From positions 310,001 through 374,000 of the forward strand of contig NZ_JBPPGJ010000003.1 in NCBI RefSeq assembly GCF_051594765.1: DNA of 64,000 bases, read 5' to 3'. Shown piece by piece: positions 42,518-51,181 of the stretch. Numbering within the stretch: position 1 is the first letter of the stretch; the number at the start of each line of letters is the position of its first letter. Position numbers and translations under genes: made by a program. Below the pieces are notes generated by a model. It did no database searches, had not been told where the DNA came from, and saw only the letters and a list, made by a program, of their open reading frames with translations. Origin of the DNA: Paenibacillus_AR sp051594765. Its GTDB lineage: Bacteria; Bacillota; Bacilli; Paenibacillales; NBRC-103111.

Positions 42518-42805
42518 CTATTCGGTGGTGTACGGCAGCAGAGCTACGGTACGGGCACGCTTGATCGCAGTGGTCAAAGCGCGTTGGTACTTCGCGGAAG
42601 TACCGGTCACACGGCGGGGCAGGATCTTGCCGCGCTCGCTGATGAACTTGCGAAGGGTTTCGATGTCTTTATAGTCAATGTGAGTGATCTTGTTCACAGT
42701 GAAATAGCAGACTTTACGACGCTTGTTGCGTCCTTTGCCGCCGCGGGAGAATTTACGCTCGCCACGGTCTTCGCCACCGGCGTTGTCTCTCTTTTGGAAA
42801 GCCAT
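42518..42805 (-). CDS. rpsR: 30S ribosomal protein bS18
   Basis: A 95-residue primary bS6 partner on 16S rRNA. The basic glycine-rich N-terminus is followed by the conserved RKVCYFTVNKITHIDYKDIE and KILPRRVTGTSAKYQR. Third gene of rpsF-ssb-rpsR, 20 bp after ssb. Confidence 0.97.
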   Translation of the reverse strand: MAFQKRDNAGGEDRGERKFSRGGKGRNKRRKVCYFTVNKITHIDYKDIETLRKFISERGKILPRRVTGTSAKYQRALTTAIKRARTVALLPYTTE

Positions 42806-42825
42806 CTGGTTTCAGTCCTTTCGTG

Positions 42826-43362
42826 TTAGAATGGCAAATCATCATCGGAAATGTCAATCGGTTTTCCGTCGTCCGAGAACGGATCCGCATTGTTGCTGCC
42901 GCCCCGATTGCCGCCGCCGTAGCTGCTTCCGCCACCGCCGCCATAGTTTCCGCCGCCTCCGCTGTTACGGTTGCCGCCTCCACCACCGCCGCTGTTGCCT
43001 CCGCCGCCTTGGAACTCACCGCCGCCACCTTCGCCGCCGCGGTTCGCCGATTCAAGGAACCGCACGTTGTCCGCAATAACTTCGGTGACATAGACCTTCT
43101 TGCCTTCGTTGTTCTCGTAGTTCCGCACCTGAATGCGTCCTTCCACTGCCGCCAGACGTCCCTTGCGAAGATAATTCGCACAAGTCTCGGCTAATTGGCG
43201 CCAGGTGACCACCGGAATAAAATCGGCTTCCCGCTCATTCTGGTTGTTGGAGAAAGGACGGTCCACGGCCAGCGTGAACTGCGTTACCGCCACGCCTGTG
43301 GGGGTATAACGAAGCTCCGGATCCCGGGTTAAGCGACCGATCAAGATAACACGGTTTAACAC
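42826..43362 (-). CDS. ssb: Single-stranded DNA-binding protein
   Basis: A 178-residue OB-fold protein (MLNRVILIGRLTRDPELRYT). A long Gly/Asn/Ser-rich linker follows, then the acidic tip DISDDDLPF that docks replisome partners. GTG 43362 follows GGGAGGG. The order rpsF-ssb-rpsR is conserved and ties SSB supply to ribosomal protein synthesis. Confidence 0.96.
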   Translation of the reverse strand: MLNRVILIGRLTRDPELRYTPTGVAVTQFTLAVDRPFSNNQNEREADFIPVVTWRQLAETCANYLRKGRLAAVEGRIQVRNYENNEGKKVYVTEVIADNVRFLESANRGGEGGGGEFQGGGGNSGGGGGGNRNSGGGGNYGGGGGSSYGGGNRGGSNNADPFSDDGKPIDISDDDLPF

Positions 43363-43398
43363 ACGAATCCCTCCCAAACATCATCCACAGCTCTGCAA

Positions 43399-43689
43399 TT
43401 AAGCAACGACGTCGTTAACGATGAGGAAACGGATTACCTCATCAGAGATCTTCATGACGCGGTCGAGTTCTGCAACAACAGCCGGCTCGGCGTTGAAGTG
43501 AACCAGGACGTAAATCCCGTCACGCATCTTGTTGATCTCATACGCCAGACGGCGCTTGCCCATTACATCACTCTTGGTGACTTCGCCACCGTTGGATGTG
43601 ATGATGTTTGCAAACTTCTCCACTGCGGACTGAACAGCTTCCTGTTCCAGCTCCGAACGAAGGATGTACATCACTTCGTATTTGCGCAT
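43399..43689 (-). CDS. rpsF: 30S ribosomal protein bS6
   Basis: A 96-residue protein, MRKYEVMYILRSELEQEAVQ, ending RFLIVNDVVA. It binds with bS18 in the central domain of 16S rRNA. ATG 43689 follows AAGGAGGTGA. The leader carries a bS6:bS18-type hairpin. Confidence 0.96.
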   Translation of the reverse strand: MRKYEVMYILRSELEQEAVQSAVEKFANIITSNGGEVTKSDVMGKRRLAYEINKMRDGIYVLVHFNAEPAVVAELDRVMKISDEVIRFLIVNDVVA

Positions 43690-43699
43690 GTGTTTCACC

Positions 43700-43740
43700 T
43701 CCTTATGGACTATGCGGCTCTCCCATGGGTGTATAGGCAT
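43700..43740 (-). promoter_or_regulatory. Candidate bS6:bS18 autoregulatory leader
   Basis: Upstream of rpsF the transcript can pair ATGG with CCAT around GAGAGCCGCATAGT, leaving an exposed CCG, as in the described bS6:bS18-binding leader motif. Structure is inferred by eye. Confidence 0.4.
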
Positions 43741-43933
43741 GTCTCACATGCCGGAAGAGCAAGGAGTAACGATGATACCAAGGCTCATCAAAACTCGCAC
43801 CATAATACTATATCAAAATCAGACAGAGAACTCAAGTCCAATCGTATGGCCCGTACCACCTGAAATTGCCTCCCCCTCCTCTTCATCAGCCGGGCTCCCG
43901 AAGACCATAATAACGTCATGGGAGGTGATGATC

Positions 43934-44128
43934 ATGGGCGAGGTTACCCGATTCCACGCAGGGCAAAAAGCTCCTAACGACGGCGAGTACCGAGAGGTCG
44001 GTGAGAATGCGGCCGTTCACAGCGCAATCGAGCATCCGGCACACGTTTATCTGAATAAGGGTGAGAAATTCCCGGAGAACAGCAATGAAGACCGGGCCTG
44101 GGTTCTGCAGCGGCGCAAGCAGCGGTAG
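43934..44128 (+). CDS. YjzC-family protein
   Basis: A 64-residue hydrophilic protein matching the YjzC family (FHAGQKAPNDGEYREVGENA, LNKGEKFPENSNEDRAWVLQ). The family is common in spore formers and of unknown role. ATG 43934 follows GGGAGGTGATG. Monocistronic. Confidence 0.85.
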   Translation: MGEVTRFHAGQKAPNDGEYREVGENAAVHSAIEHPAHVYLNKGEKFPENSNEDRAWVLQRRKQR

Positions 44129-44194
44129 GCCGATCCGATAACCCATGAGCTCCCTAACGGGAGTTCATGCCATACATATGGTTAGAACATCTTA

Positions 44195-44225
44195 CAATAA
44201 GAAAGCACCTCCCACTGGAGGTGCT
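44195..44225 (-). terminator. Terminator downstream of tRNA-Ser
   Basis: Minus strand AGCACCTC-N6-GAGGTGCT followed by TTCTTATT. Confidence 0.75.
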
Positions 44226-44241
44226 GAATGGTTATGTATGG

Positions 44242-44328
44242 CGGAGAGGGTGGGATTCGAACCCACGCACGGTTGCCCGCCTAGCTGATTTCGAGTCAGC
44301 CCCCTTGGGCCTCTTGGGTACCTCTCCG
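44242..44328 (-). tRNA. tRNA-Ser (anticodon CGA)
   Basis: An 87-base cloverleaf with the acceptor stem CGGAGAG/CTCTCCG, a long variable arm as expected for serine, and the T-loop GGTTCGAATCCC. The anticodon stem-loop is CTGACTCGAAATCAG, giving anticodon CGA at 44293-44291, which reads UCG. No CCA is encoded. Confidence 0.93.
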
Positions 44329-44444
44329 TATGTGCCGCCCCCAAAAAAGCGGGACAAAACGTATTGTACCATAGGACAAACCCGTTGTGCAACCGCAATT
44401 TTTCCCTTTTCTTACTCCGCCAATCGGCCATGGAATCCGGCTCG

Positions 44445-44672
44445 TTACTCTCCTTGTCCCTGGCCCTCTCCCTCTTTTTTCGGTGCCGAACGCAGCACCT
44501 TCTTCAGCTTGCTCTCGAACTTTGCCCGGGGGATCAGCACACTGTGCTGGCAGCCCAGGCATTTCACCCGAATGTCCATGCCCATGCGGATGATCTCCAT
44601 CTCGTTGGTTCCGCACGGGTGCGATTTCTTCATCTGAACCACGTCACCCAGTTCGAATTGCTTCCTCTCCAT
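44445..44672 (-). CDS. DUF951 protein (YyzM-like)
   Basis: A 75-residue protein with the conserved core FELGDVVQMKKSHPCGTNEM, then GMDIRVKCLGCQHSVLIPR. Three Cys residues suggest metal or RNA binding. It follows mscS by 3 bp and is co-transcribed. The C-terminal basic tail is longer than in B. subtilis. Function unknown. Confidence 0.9.
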   Translation of the reverse strand: MERKQFELGDVVQMKKSHPCGTNEMEIIRMGMDIRVKCLGCQHSVLIPRAKFESKLKKVLRSAPKKEGEGQGQGE

Positions 44673-44675
44673 GTC

Positions 44676-45572
44676 TCATTCCGCCTTTGTATTCTTTACG
44701 ATGCTAACCATCTTCGGATAGGGAATCTCGATCTGATTCTCCTCCAGAGCCGTCTTGAACCGCTTCTTCAGCTCCCGCTCCACGCCAGCATGGGTATTGG
44801 GCTTACACTCCGCCGTAACCCGGATCACCACATCCGAAGCCCCCAGCGTCTGAATCCCCAATACCTCGGGCATCTTCGTCACGTTATCCCATTCCGTATA
44901 GCTCTCCTCGATCGTGCGCTTCAATACCTCTATCGTACGCTCCACATCTTCCTCATAAGCGATCGGCAGATCCACAACCGCCGTGGAATTATAGACGGAG
45001 AAGTTGGTCACCTGCTGGATCGAACCGTTTGGGATGATATGAACCTCCCCCGTCCAGCTGCGGACCCGGGTTACCCGGAGGCCAATCTCCTCCACCGTTC
45101 CTTTGAATGTACCGGTTTGGATTACATCCCCTACTCCGAACTGATCCTCGAAGATGATGAAGAAGCCGGTTATAACATCCTTCACCAAGCTCTGGGCCCC
45201 GAAGCCGATGGCCAATCCGATTACTCCCGCCCCGGCCAATACCGGTGCCAGGTTAATGTGCATTTGGCTCAGCACCATGAGTATGACAATGAAATTAACC
45301 GTATAGGTCACAATGTTGTTCAGCAGCTTGCCAATGGTCTTGGTGCGTCTTTGATCGAACTTTAAGGGGGATCGCTCCCGCTCGATCATCATATGGTTCA
45401 GCATCCGCTGAGCCACTTTCATAATGATTCTACCAATAGCGATTACTAGGATGATCTTAATCAAGGTCCATGAGAAGTCCGCCCACCTTGATGCATCCCA
45501 CACATAATCCTTGATACTGGTCATCAGGCTCCAAGCCGGTTCCGACAGCAGCCCTTCCTTACTGTCATTCAT
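44676..45572 (-). CDS. mscS: Small-conductance mechanosensitive channel (MscS family)
   Basis: A 298-residue channel with three N-terminal membrane helices, the pore helix with ILAGAGVIGLAIGFGAQSLV, and the cytoplasmic beta/vestibule domain (FEDQFGVGDVIQTGTFKGTV). It releases solutes on osmotic downshock. It overlaps the DUF3343 gene by 8 bp. Confidence 0.93.
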   Translation of the reverse strand: MNDSKEGLLSEPAWSLMTSIKDYVWDASRWADFSWTLIKIILVIAIGRIIMKVAQRMLNHMMIERERSPLKFDQRRTKTIGKLLNNIVTYTVNFIVILMVLSQMHINLAPVLAGAGVIGLAIGFGAQSLVKDVITGFFIIFEDQFGVGDVIQTGTFKGTVEEIGLRVTRVRSWTGEVHIIPNGSIQQVTNFSVYNSTAVVDLPIAYEEDVERTIEVLKRTIEESYTEWDNVTKMPEVLGIQTLGASDVVIRVTAECKPNTHAGVERELKKRFKTALEENQIEIPYPKMVSIVKNTKAE

Positions 45573-45846
45573 GGGTTTCTCCTCTCCCTGTCACCGTTTC
45601 ATCGATGGTAACATATTTATCCCCGCTTTTGAAATAAATCCCCTTTACCTCCACACGTTCCTCCCTGATAATCCATTGCACCTTCTCCAGTTGGTCAGCC
45701 GGAAACTCAATGGATAGAGCGCAGCCCGCCGTAATTTCCTTGGGGGTAGGTCGGGTGTCAATCTCGATCTCTCCGTACTCGAGCAGCATCTCTGCGCGAA
45801 GTGCCTGCTGAGTGGAATCGAACGCTATGAGCATCATGCCGGACAT
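45565..45846 (-). CDS. DUF3343 protein
   Basis: A 93-residue single-domain protein of the DUF3343 type (LIAFDSTQQALRAEMLLEYG; RPTPKEITAGCALSIEFP). Related proteins are linked to sulfur or selenium metabolism. Here it leads the mscS-DUF951 unit and lies near a cysteine-desulfurase-like gene. Role unknown. Confidence 0.88.
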   Translation of the reverse strand: MSGMMLIAFDSTQQALRAEMLLEYGEIEIDTRPTPKEITAGCALSIEFPADQLEKVQWIIREERVEVKGIYFKSGDKYVTIDETVTGRGETHE

Positions 45847-45941
45847 CCCTCTGCTCCTCCCTCCCTCTTTTTTCTCTCATTCATGTATAAATAGAGTGCG
45901 GCGTTCGTATACTAGTAAAAAGTTGAAACAGGGGGAATTCC

Positions 45942-46583
45942 ATGAAACTGTTTACGGATCCGCGCTCTACATCCGACAAGCCGTCATCCTTCAAAATACA
46001 GCATACCGAGCCGCATTGCGCTTCGGCCATTGCCAACTATCTTACCGCTATCTTCCGCCAGATTCCCTCTTATCAGGAGCTTGTCTTCGTATGTATCGGC
46101 ACGGACCGTTCAACAGGCGATTCCCTTGGACCTATTATAGGTAGCCGGCTTATGAAATACAACATTTCCGATATCCGTGTTTACGGCACCTTGGATCAGC
46201 CGGTTCACGCCATGAACCTGGAGGAAACCATCAAGCAGATTCATGAGACCTACTACAATCCCTATATCGTCGGCATCGATGCCTGCCTCGGTCAGGTCAG
46301 CAGTGTAGGCTGCGTCCAAATTGGAAACGGCCCCCTGAAGCCGGGAGCCGGTGTGAAGAAGGAATTGCCCAGTGTCGGTGACATCCATCTCACCGGAGTG
46401 GTGAATGTCGGAGGCTTCATGGAGTACTTCGTGCTTCAGAATACCCGATTATCCCTCGTCATGAATATGGCGGATATCATCGCCAAGGGCATCTACATCT
46501 CTCTTCTCCAGACCAAGCGGATGGCCTATATGGCACCCAAGCAGGAACCGGCTACCGCTTGGCAGCCGCAGTTTGAGCTATGA
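45942..46583 (+). CDS. yyaC: Spore protease YyaC family
   Basis: A 213-residue protein with the YyaC core: VFVCIGTDRSTGDSLGPIIG, then IVGIDACLGQVSSVG and GDIHLTGVVNVGGFMEYFV. YyaC is structurally related to the germination protease GPR and is made during sporulation. AGGGGGAATTCC precedes the ATG. The upstream CGTATACT might be part of a sporulation-sigma promoter, but the match is weak. Confidence 0.92.
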   Translation: MKLFTDPRSTSDKPSSFKIQHTEPHCASAIANYLTAIFRQIPSYQELVFVCIGTDRSTGDSLGPIIGSRLMKYNISDIRVYGTLDQPVHAMNLEETIKQIHETYYNPYIVGIDACLGQVSSVGCVQIGNGPLKPGAGVKKELPSVGDIHLTGVVNVGGFMEYFVLQNTRLSLVMNMADIIAKGIYISLLQTKRMAYMAPKQEPATAWQPQFEL

Positions 46584-47034
46584 CCTCTTTCTCCTCCGGC
46601 GACAGAGCGTAGTTGGATCCGCCCTTCTCCACCGGTTTGGCGTAGATGTATGATTCCTCTCTGCTGTGAATACCTGTCAGCACGACGCCGTCCTGTTCAT
46701 CATCCAGAATTGCCACCGAGAAGCTTAGATCGCTTCCTTGTTTATTGAAGGCATTGTACCGTGACACGGCCACATGAGCCTTCATCTTCTTCATCACCCT
46801 GCGGATGCCGTCTATGGCGTCCGCTTGCTCTTTTACCGCGCCTTCAAGCTTCATTCGGCCCTCCTGCAGATCGATCAACAGATCATCCACCTGCTCCACC
46901 TGCGAGTTCCCGATGATCTTCCGGTACCGCTTGTTCATCCCGCTGATCTTCACCATCAGCACGATCACCAGCACCATCAGCAATACTACGGCCCCTGTCA
47001 GGCCTGCAAGGAATACGTCTACATACGATTCCAT
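46552..47034 (-). CDS. DUF4446 membrane-anchored protein
   Basis: A 160-residue protein with one N-terminal helix (LAGLTGAVVLLMVLVIVLMV), a coiled stretch, then the DUF4446 core KMKAHVAVSRYNAFNKQGSD and SFSVAILDDEQDGVVLTGIH. Function unknown. Its end overlaps yyaC tail to tail by 32 bp. Confidence 0.9.
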   Translation of the reverse strand: MESYVDVFLAGLTGAVVLLMVLVIVLMVKISGMNKRYRKIIGNSQVEQVDDLLIDLQEGRMKLEGAVKEQADAIDGIRRVMKKMKAHVAVSRYNAFNKQGSDLSFSVAILDDEQDGVVLTGIHSREESYIYAKPVEKGGSNYALSPEEKEVIAQTAAAKR

Positions 47035-47073
47035 TCCCCATCACCATGCCCTGTTGTGTACCTGCTCTCTCGT

Positions 47074-48222
47074 CTACAGGTGTTTTTTGATTTCCGTTAC
47101 CGCCGCGATCAGATCCTGCACTTCACTCTCCGTCGTGTACCATCCTACGCTTGCCCGTACGGCTCCCGTCTCGGCGGTTCCTGCCGTTTCATGCGCCAGA
47201 GGCGTACAATGATATCCTGACCGCACGGCAATCTCGAATGTCTGATCCAGTATAAAAGCCACCTCGGAAGCATCCACACCCGGGATTCGGAAGGAGACAA
47301 TCCCCGTCTTATCTTCACCCAAATCCGGGCCAAGCACCTCCACTCCTCCAATTCCCATGAGCCCTTCCATCAGCTGTTGGGTCAATTGAAACTCCTTGGC
47401 GTGGATGGCCTCGACACCGGTCCGGAGTATGAATTTTACCCCTTCCCCCAACCCGGCTATTCCGGGTGTATTCTGGGTTCCCGATTCATACCGGTCGGGA
47501 CGCACATCAGGCTGGTCGATCGCCTCCGATTGGCTGCCCGTTCCTCCATGCAGGAGCGGCTCCAGTTCTACGTCCGGATGCAGGTACAACCCTCCCGTCC
47601 CCTGCGGCCCCAGAAGCCCCTTGTGCCCCGGAAACGCTAGCATATGGATCCCCATGGTCTCGGCCCGGATAGGGAGGATTCCTGCGGTCTGAGCGGCGTC
47701 TACGAGCAGCTTCAGTCCCTTGTCCCTGCACACCTGGGCGATCTCCTCCAGCGGTTGGATCGTACCCAGGAGGTTGGAGCTATGGCTGACCGCCACCAAT
47801 CCTGTATTCGCCTTTACAGCCTCTTTAACAGCCTGGGCGGTTATGTACCCTTTTCGGTCCGGCTTCAAATAGGTGACCTCCGCGCCGTGCTTGCGGACCA
47901 TATATTCCAACGGACGCCGTACGGAGTTGTGCTCCACACCCGTGCTGATAACGTGCATGCCCGGCTTCACATAACCCTTGATCGCCAGATTCAAGGCCTC
48001 CGTCGTGTTCGACGCATACACGATGTCATTGGCGTTCCGAACGCCGAACAGCTTGGCCAACTGCACGCGCGTCTGGAATAGAACCCTGCTGGCCTGTACG
48101 GCCATCTGGTGCCCGCCCCTACCGGGATTGGCCGCATATTCGCTCACGCATTTTGCCATCGCCTCGATCACCTCTGGCGGCTTCGGCCATGACGATGCGG
48201 CGTGATCAAAATATTTCACCAT
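47074..48222 (-). CDS. Class V aminotransferase (cysteine desulfurase family)
   Basis: A 382-residue PLP enzyme. The PLP lysine is in FPGHKGLLGPQGTGGLYL, the phosphate-binding THS-type motif is SHSSNLLG, and a Cys in SGYHCTPLAHE is where desulfurases hold the persulfide. It likely removes sulfur from cysteine for cluster or thio-modification work. MnmA partner not present. It lies between the DUF4446 gene and parB, as in several Bacillales origins. Confidence 0.9.
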   Translation of the reverse strand: MVKYFDHAASSWPKPPEVIEAMAKCVSEYAANPGRGGHQMAVQASRVLFQTRVQLAKLFGVRNANDIVYASNTTEALNLAIKGYVKPGMHVISTGVEHNSVRRPLEYMVRKHGAEVTYLKPDRKGYITAQAVKEAVKANTGLVAVSHSSNLLGTIQPLEEIAQVCRDKGLKLLVDAAQTAGILPIRAETMGIHMLAFPGHKGLLGPQGTGGLYLHPDVELEPLLHGGTGSQSEAIDQPDVRPDRYESGTQNTPGIAGLGEGVKFILRTGVEAIHAKEFQLTQQLMEGLMGIGGVEVLGPDLGEDKTGIVSFRIPGVDASEVAFILDQTFEIAVRSGYHCTPLAHETAGTAETGAVRASVGWYTTESEVQDLIAAVTEIKKHL

Positions 48223-48328
48223 CCTCTTCCCCTCCTGCTCGACCCGACTCTAGTAGATAGATTAAGGAAAGCATACCGGAAATGCCGTGTCCGGCCCTTC
48301 TCCGATATGCTTCCCCATAATGTGTCTA

Positions 48329-49186
48329 TTAGCTTATTCTGCCTTGTAGAAGCTCCAGTATCCGTTCCAGATCATCCTTGGAATAATAGGCGAACTCGAT
48401 CTTCCCCTTGTGCTGGGGCTGGGCCTTGATCTTAACCGTAGTCCGGAAGATGCTGCGAAGGTTTTCCTCCACTTCCTCCATATACGGATCTTTCTTGCGA
48501 ACCTTCTGCTTCGAGTTTTCCTTTTCCTTCGGCTCATCCAGCTTCTGTATCGCTTCCTCCAACTCCCGGACGCTCCATTGCTTCTCTATGGTAATCTGGG
48601 CGAGTTCCTTCTTCTTCTTGTCGTCCTTCACCCCGACGATTGCGCGGGCATGACCCATGGAAATTGTTCCACGTGAAACATATTGCTTGATCTCCTCGGG
48701 AAGCTGCAAGAGACGAAGGAAGTTGGCAATGTGCGATCTGCTCTTGCCTACCTTAGCAGACAGCTCTTCTTGGGTCAGCTGAAACTGATCGATTAGCGCT
48801 TGATAGGCGATGGCTTGCTCCAGCGCATTCAAGTCTTCCCTCTGTACATTCTCGATCAGCGCAATCTCCATAACCTGCTGGTCCGAGAATTTGCGGACAA
48901 CAGCGGGGATGGATGCTAGGCCACATGCCTGTGAAGCACGGAAACGGCGTTCGCCTGCAATAATCTCATAGCCCTTCAATACACTCCGGACGATGATCGG
49001 CTGGATGACGCCATGCTCCTTGATCGATGCGGCAAGCTCCTGGATGCTTTCTTCGTGAAAAGTTTTGCGGGGCTGATAAGGATTCGCCCGCAGCTGCGCA
49101 AGAGGAATCTCAATGACCTTATCATCTTCGCTGATATTCAGGGAAGGAATAAGCGCATCCAGACCCCTACCCAAACGTTTACTCAT
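48329..49186 (-). CDS. parB: Chromosome partition protein ParB (Spo0J)
   Basis: A 285-residue CTPase clamp that loads at parS and spreads. Seen: GLDALIPSLN at the start, LRANPYQPRKTF, the CTP/arginine motif GERRFRA, the helix-turn-helix LTQEELSAKVGKSRSHIANF, and a C-terminal dimer domain. A perfect parS lies within its own coding sequence. It overlaps parA by 8 bp. Confidence 0.97.
   Translation of the reverse strand: MSKRLGRGLDALIPSLNISEDDKVIEIPLAQLRANPYQPRKTFHEESIQELAASIKEHGVIQPIIVRSVLKGYEIIAGERRFRASQACGLASIPAVVRKFSDQQVMEIALIENVQREDLNALEQAIAYQALIDQFQLTQEELSAKVGKSRSHIANFLRLLQLPEEIKQYVSRGTISMGHARAIVGVKDDKKKKELAQITIEKQWSVRELEEAIQKLDEPKEKENSKQKVRKKDPYMEEVEENLRSIFRTTVKIKAQPQHKGKIEFAYYSKDDLERILELLQGRIS
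48665..48680. other. parS site inside parB
   Basis: TGTTCCACGTGAAACA, an exact match to the 16-bp Bacillus parS consensus. Confidence 0.93.
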
Positions 49187-49946
49187 ATTGGATCACTTCC
49201 TTCGCAAGCTCCAAATAAACTTCGGCTCCCTTGGATCTCGGATCGTAGGTGATAATGGACTGCCCATGGCTGGGCGCTTCACTTAATCTTACATTGCGGG
49301 GGATGATCGTCTGGTAGACCTTCTGCTGGAAGTATTTCTTCACTTCCTCGATCACCTGGATTCCCAGATTGGTCCGTGCGTCGAACATCGTCAATAGAAC
49401 GCCCTCTATCTGGAGCGTCGTATTCAGATGCTTCTGAACCAGACGTACCGTGTTCAACAGCTGGCTCAGTCCCTCCAGCGCATAGTACTCACATTGGATC
49501 GGGATGATGACGGAATCCGCGGCAGTCAAGGAATTGATGGTCAGAATGCCCAGTGACGGCGGACAATCAATCAGGATGTAATCGAACATGTGCTTGACGA
49601 GATGCAGCGATTTCTTTAACCGCACCTCCCTGGAGATGGTGGGAACCAGTTCGATTTCCGCACCGGCCAATTGAATGGTTGCCGGGATGATTTTCAAGTT
49701 GGGGATCTTCGTATCCACCATGGCATCCTTGGGATGGACATCGTTAATAATCACATCGTAGATGCAGTTGCTGACGTCGGCTTTGTTAATGCCTATCCCG
49801 CTGGTCGTATTCCCTTGCGGATCGATATCGACTAGTAGTACGCGTTTCCCTAATGTTGCGAGGGAAGCACCAAGATTGACAGAGGTCGTCGTCTTACCGA
49901 CTCCGCCCTTCTGATTGGTGACCGCAATAATCTTGGACAACACCAT
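49179..49946 (-). CDS. parA: Chromosome partition ATPase ParA (Soj)
   Basis: A 255-residue deviant Walker ATPase: AVTNQKGGVGKTTTSVNL with the signature lysine, VDIDPQGN, and LIDCPPSLGILTINSL. It works with ParB in origin segregation and regulates DnaA in Bacillus. The start is ATG 49946 or, judging from GAGGTGA, GTG 49943. Confidence 0.97.
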   Translation of the reverse strand: MVLSKIIAVTNQKGGVGKTTTSVNLGASLATLGKRVLLVDIDPQGNTTSGIGINKADVSNCIYDVIINDVHPKDAMVDTKIPNLKIIPATIQLAGAEIELVPTISREVRLKKSLHLVKHMFDYILIDCPPSLGILTINSLTAADSVIIPIQCEYYALEGLSQLLNTVRLVQKHLNTTLQIEGVLLTMFDARTNLGIQVIEEVKKYFQQKVYQTIIPRNVRLSEAPSHGQSIITYDPRSKGAEVYLELAKEVIQYE

Positions 49947-50000
49947 TCACCTCAAAATCAATAAAATGCAGGAACCATGATCCATCGTCCAGAAGACGAG

Positions 50001-50039
50001 AAAAAAATCCACTTCATCGCACTGATCTCGGTGAAGTGG
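50001..50039 (-). terminator. Hairpin terminator in the parA leader
   Basis: Minus strand CCACTTCA...TGAAGTGG is followed by ATTTTTTT (50008-50001). It lies 55 bp upstream of parA and downstream of a TATACT -10 box (50093-50088), so it may act as an attenuator. Confidence 0.7.
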
Positions 50040-50156
50040 CGGCTGGTGATTGACAATAGAAAACTCTTATTAAGACTATCGACTTTTAGTATAACACAAT
50101 CCAACCAATAGCTTAAGCATTATTCAGCTGCGGCACCAAATCATTCTGAATAAGAG

Positions 50157-50183
50157 ACAAAAAGCCCCTGTGGAGGGGCTTCC
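50157..50183 (-). terminator. Terminator of noc
   Basis: Minus strand AAGCCCCT-ccac-AGGGGCTT followed by TTTGTC. Confidence 0.85.
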
Positions 50184-50204
50184 TTATATGAATCGTATTC
50201 GATA

Positions 50205-51020
50205 TTAGTGCTTGGGAATACGGATGATGATCTCGTAGTGATCCTCATAGTCCTTCTCATCGGTCTTGATCTGCATGCCGGTGTCCGCGACCATGTTCAC
50301 CGATTGTCGGATCGTGTTCAGCGCCAGCCGGACATTCTTCCCGAAGAAGACTCGTTTCGATTTCTTAATCTTAGCGGATTCCTTGTAGAACTCGACACGA
50401 GCCTCTGTCTGCTTCACATTCAATTCCTTGGAGATGATATCCTCCAGGACCTTTACCTGCAGCTCCTCCGAATCCAGAGACAGCAGAGCCCGGGCATGAC
50501 GCTCGGTAATCTTGCGTTCAAGCAGCGCCTGCTTGACGGGGTCACACAGATGCAGGAGCCGAATTTTGTTGGCGATCGTAGATTGGCTCTTGCCCAACCG
50601 CTGAGCCAGGCTCTCTTGAGTCAATTGATGCAGCTCGATCAGCTGCTGATACGCCATAGCCTCTTCAATGGCCGTGAGTCCTTCACGCTGCAGATTCTCG
50701 ATCAACGCTATGGACGCGGCTTGGGAATCGTTGAATTCGCGGATGATGGCGGGAATGGTCTCCCATCCCAGCTTCTTAACGGCTCGGAACCGCCGCTCAC
50801 CGGCGATGATCTCGAAGATGCCGTCCCGGACGCGAACCACGATAGGCTGAATTACCCCGTGGGTCTTGATTGTCTGGAGGAGCTCATCAATTCGCTCTTC
50901 ATCGAATACCGTCCTTGGCTGGAAAGGGCTTGGAACAATATTTTCGAGTGGAAGTTGTTTCACTTCGTCGGTTGATACTTTTTCCGTGAGGCCGAAAAGC
51001 TTGGATAATTGCTCCTTCAT
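50205..51020 (-). CDS. noc: Nucleoid occlusion protein Noc
   Basis: A 271-residue ParB paralogue that binds NBS sites and blocks division over the nucleoid. Seen: the amphipathic N-terminus MKEQLSKLFGLTEKV for membrane association, ENIVPSPFQPRTVFDEERID, GERRFRA, and LTQESLAQRLGKSQSTIANK. Its place between rsmG and parA is the classic Bacillus one, which separates it from ParB. Confidence 0.95.
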   Translation of the reverse strand: MKEQLSKLFGLTEKVSTDEVKQLPLENIVPSPFQPRTVFDEERIDELLQTIKTHGVIQPIVVRVRDGIFEIIAGERRFRAVKKLGWETIPAIIREFNDSQAASIALIENLQREGLTAIEEAMAYQQLIELHQLTQESLAQRLGKSQSTIANKIRLLHLCDPVKQALLERKITERHARALLSLDSEELQVKVLEDIISKELNVKQTEARVEFYKESAKIKKSKRVFFGKNVRLALNTIRQSVNMVADTGMQIKTDEKDYEDHYEIIIRIPKH

Positions 51021-51136
51021 AGGCTTTCATTCACCCAACTTCGTTATCGGATACTGGAGAGGTTATCTACCATAACTTATATATTCTCTGCCATCAGCCA
51101 AAATCCTGCTTCAGCCTGATCCAACTAAAGCAATAT

Positions 51137-51152
51137 TGTTCCACGTGAAACA
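51137..51152. other. parS site upstream of noc
   Basis: TGTTCCACGTGAAACA, exact consensus, in the rsmG-noc gap. Confidence 0.93.
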
Positions 51153-51181
51153 AGAGCTGGATGGCAGAGAAGTTATGTTAA

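Noticed and set aside
47074..48222. Assigning iscS/nifS
   Set aside because: Family membership is clear but the specific desulfurase role is not, and no partner gene is adjacent.
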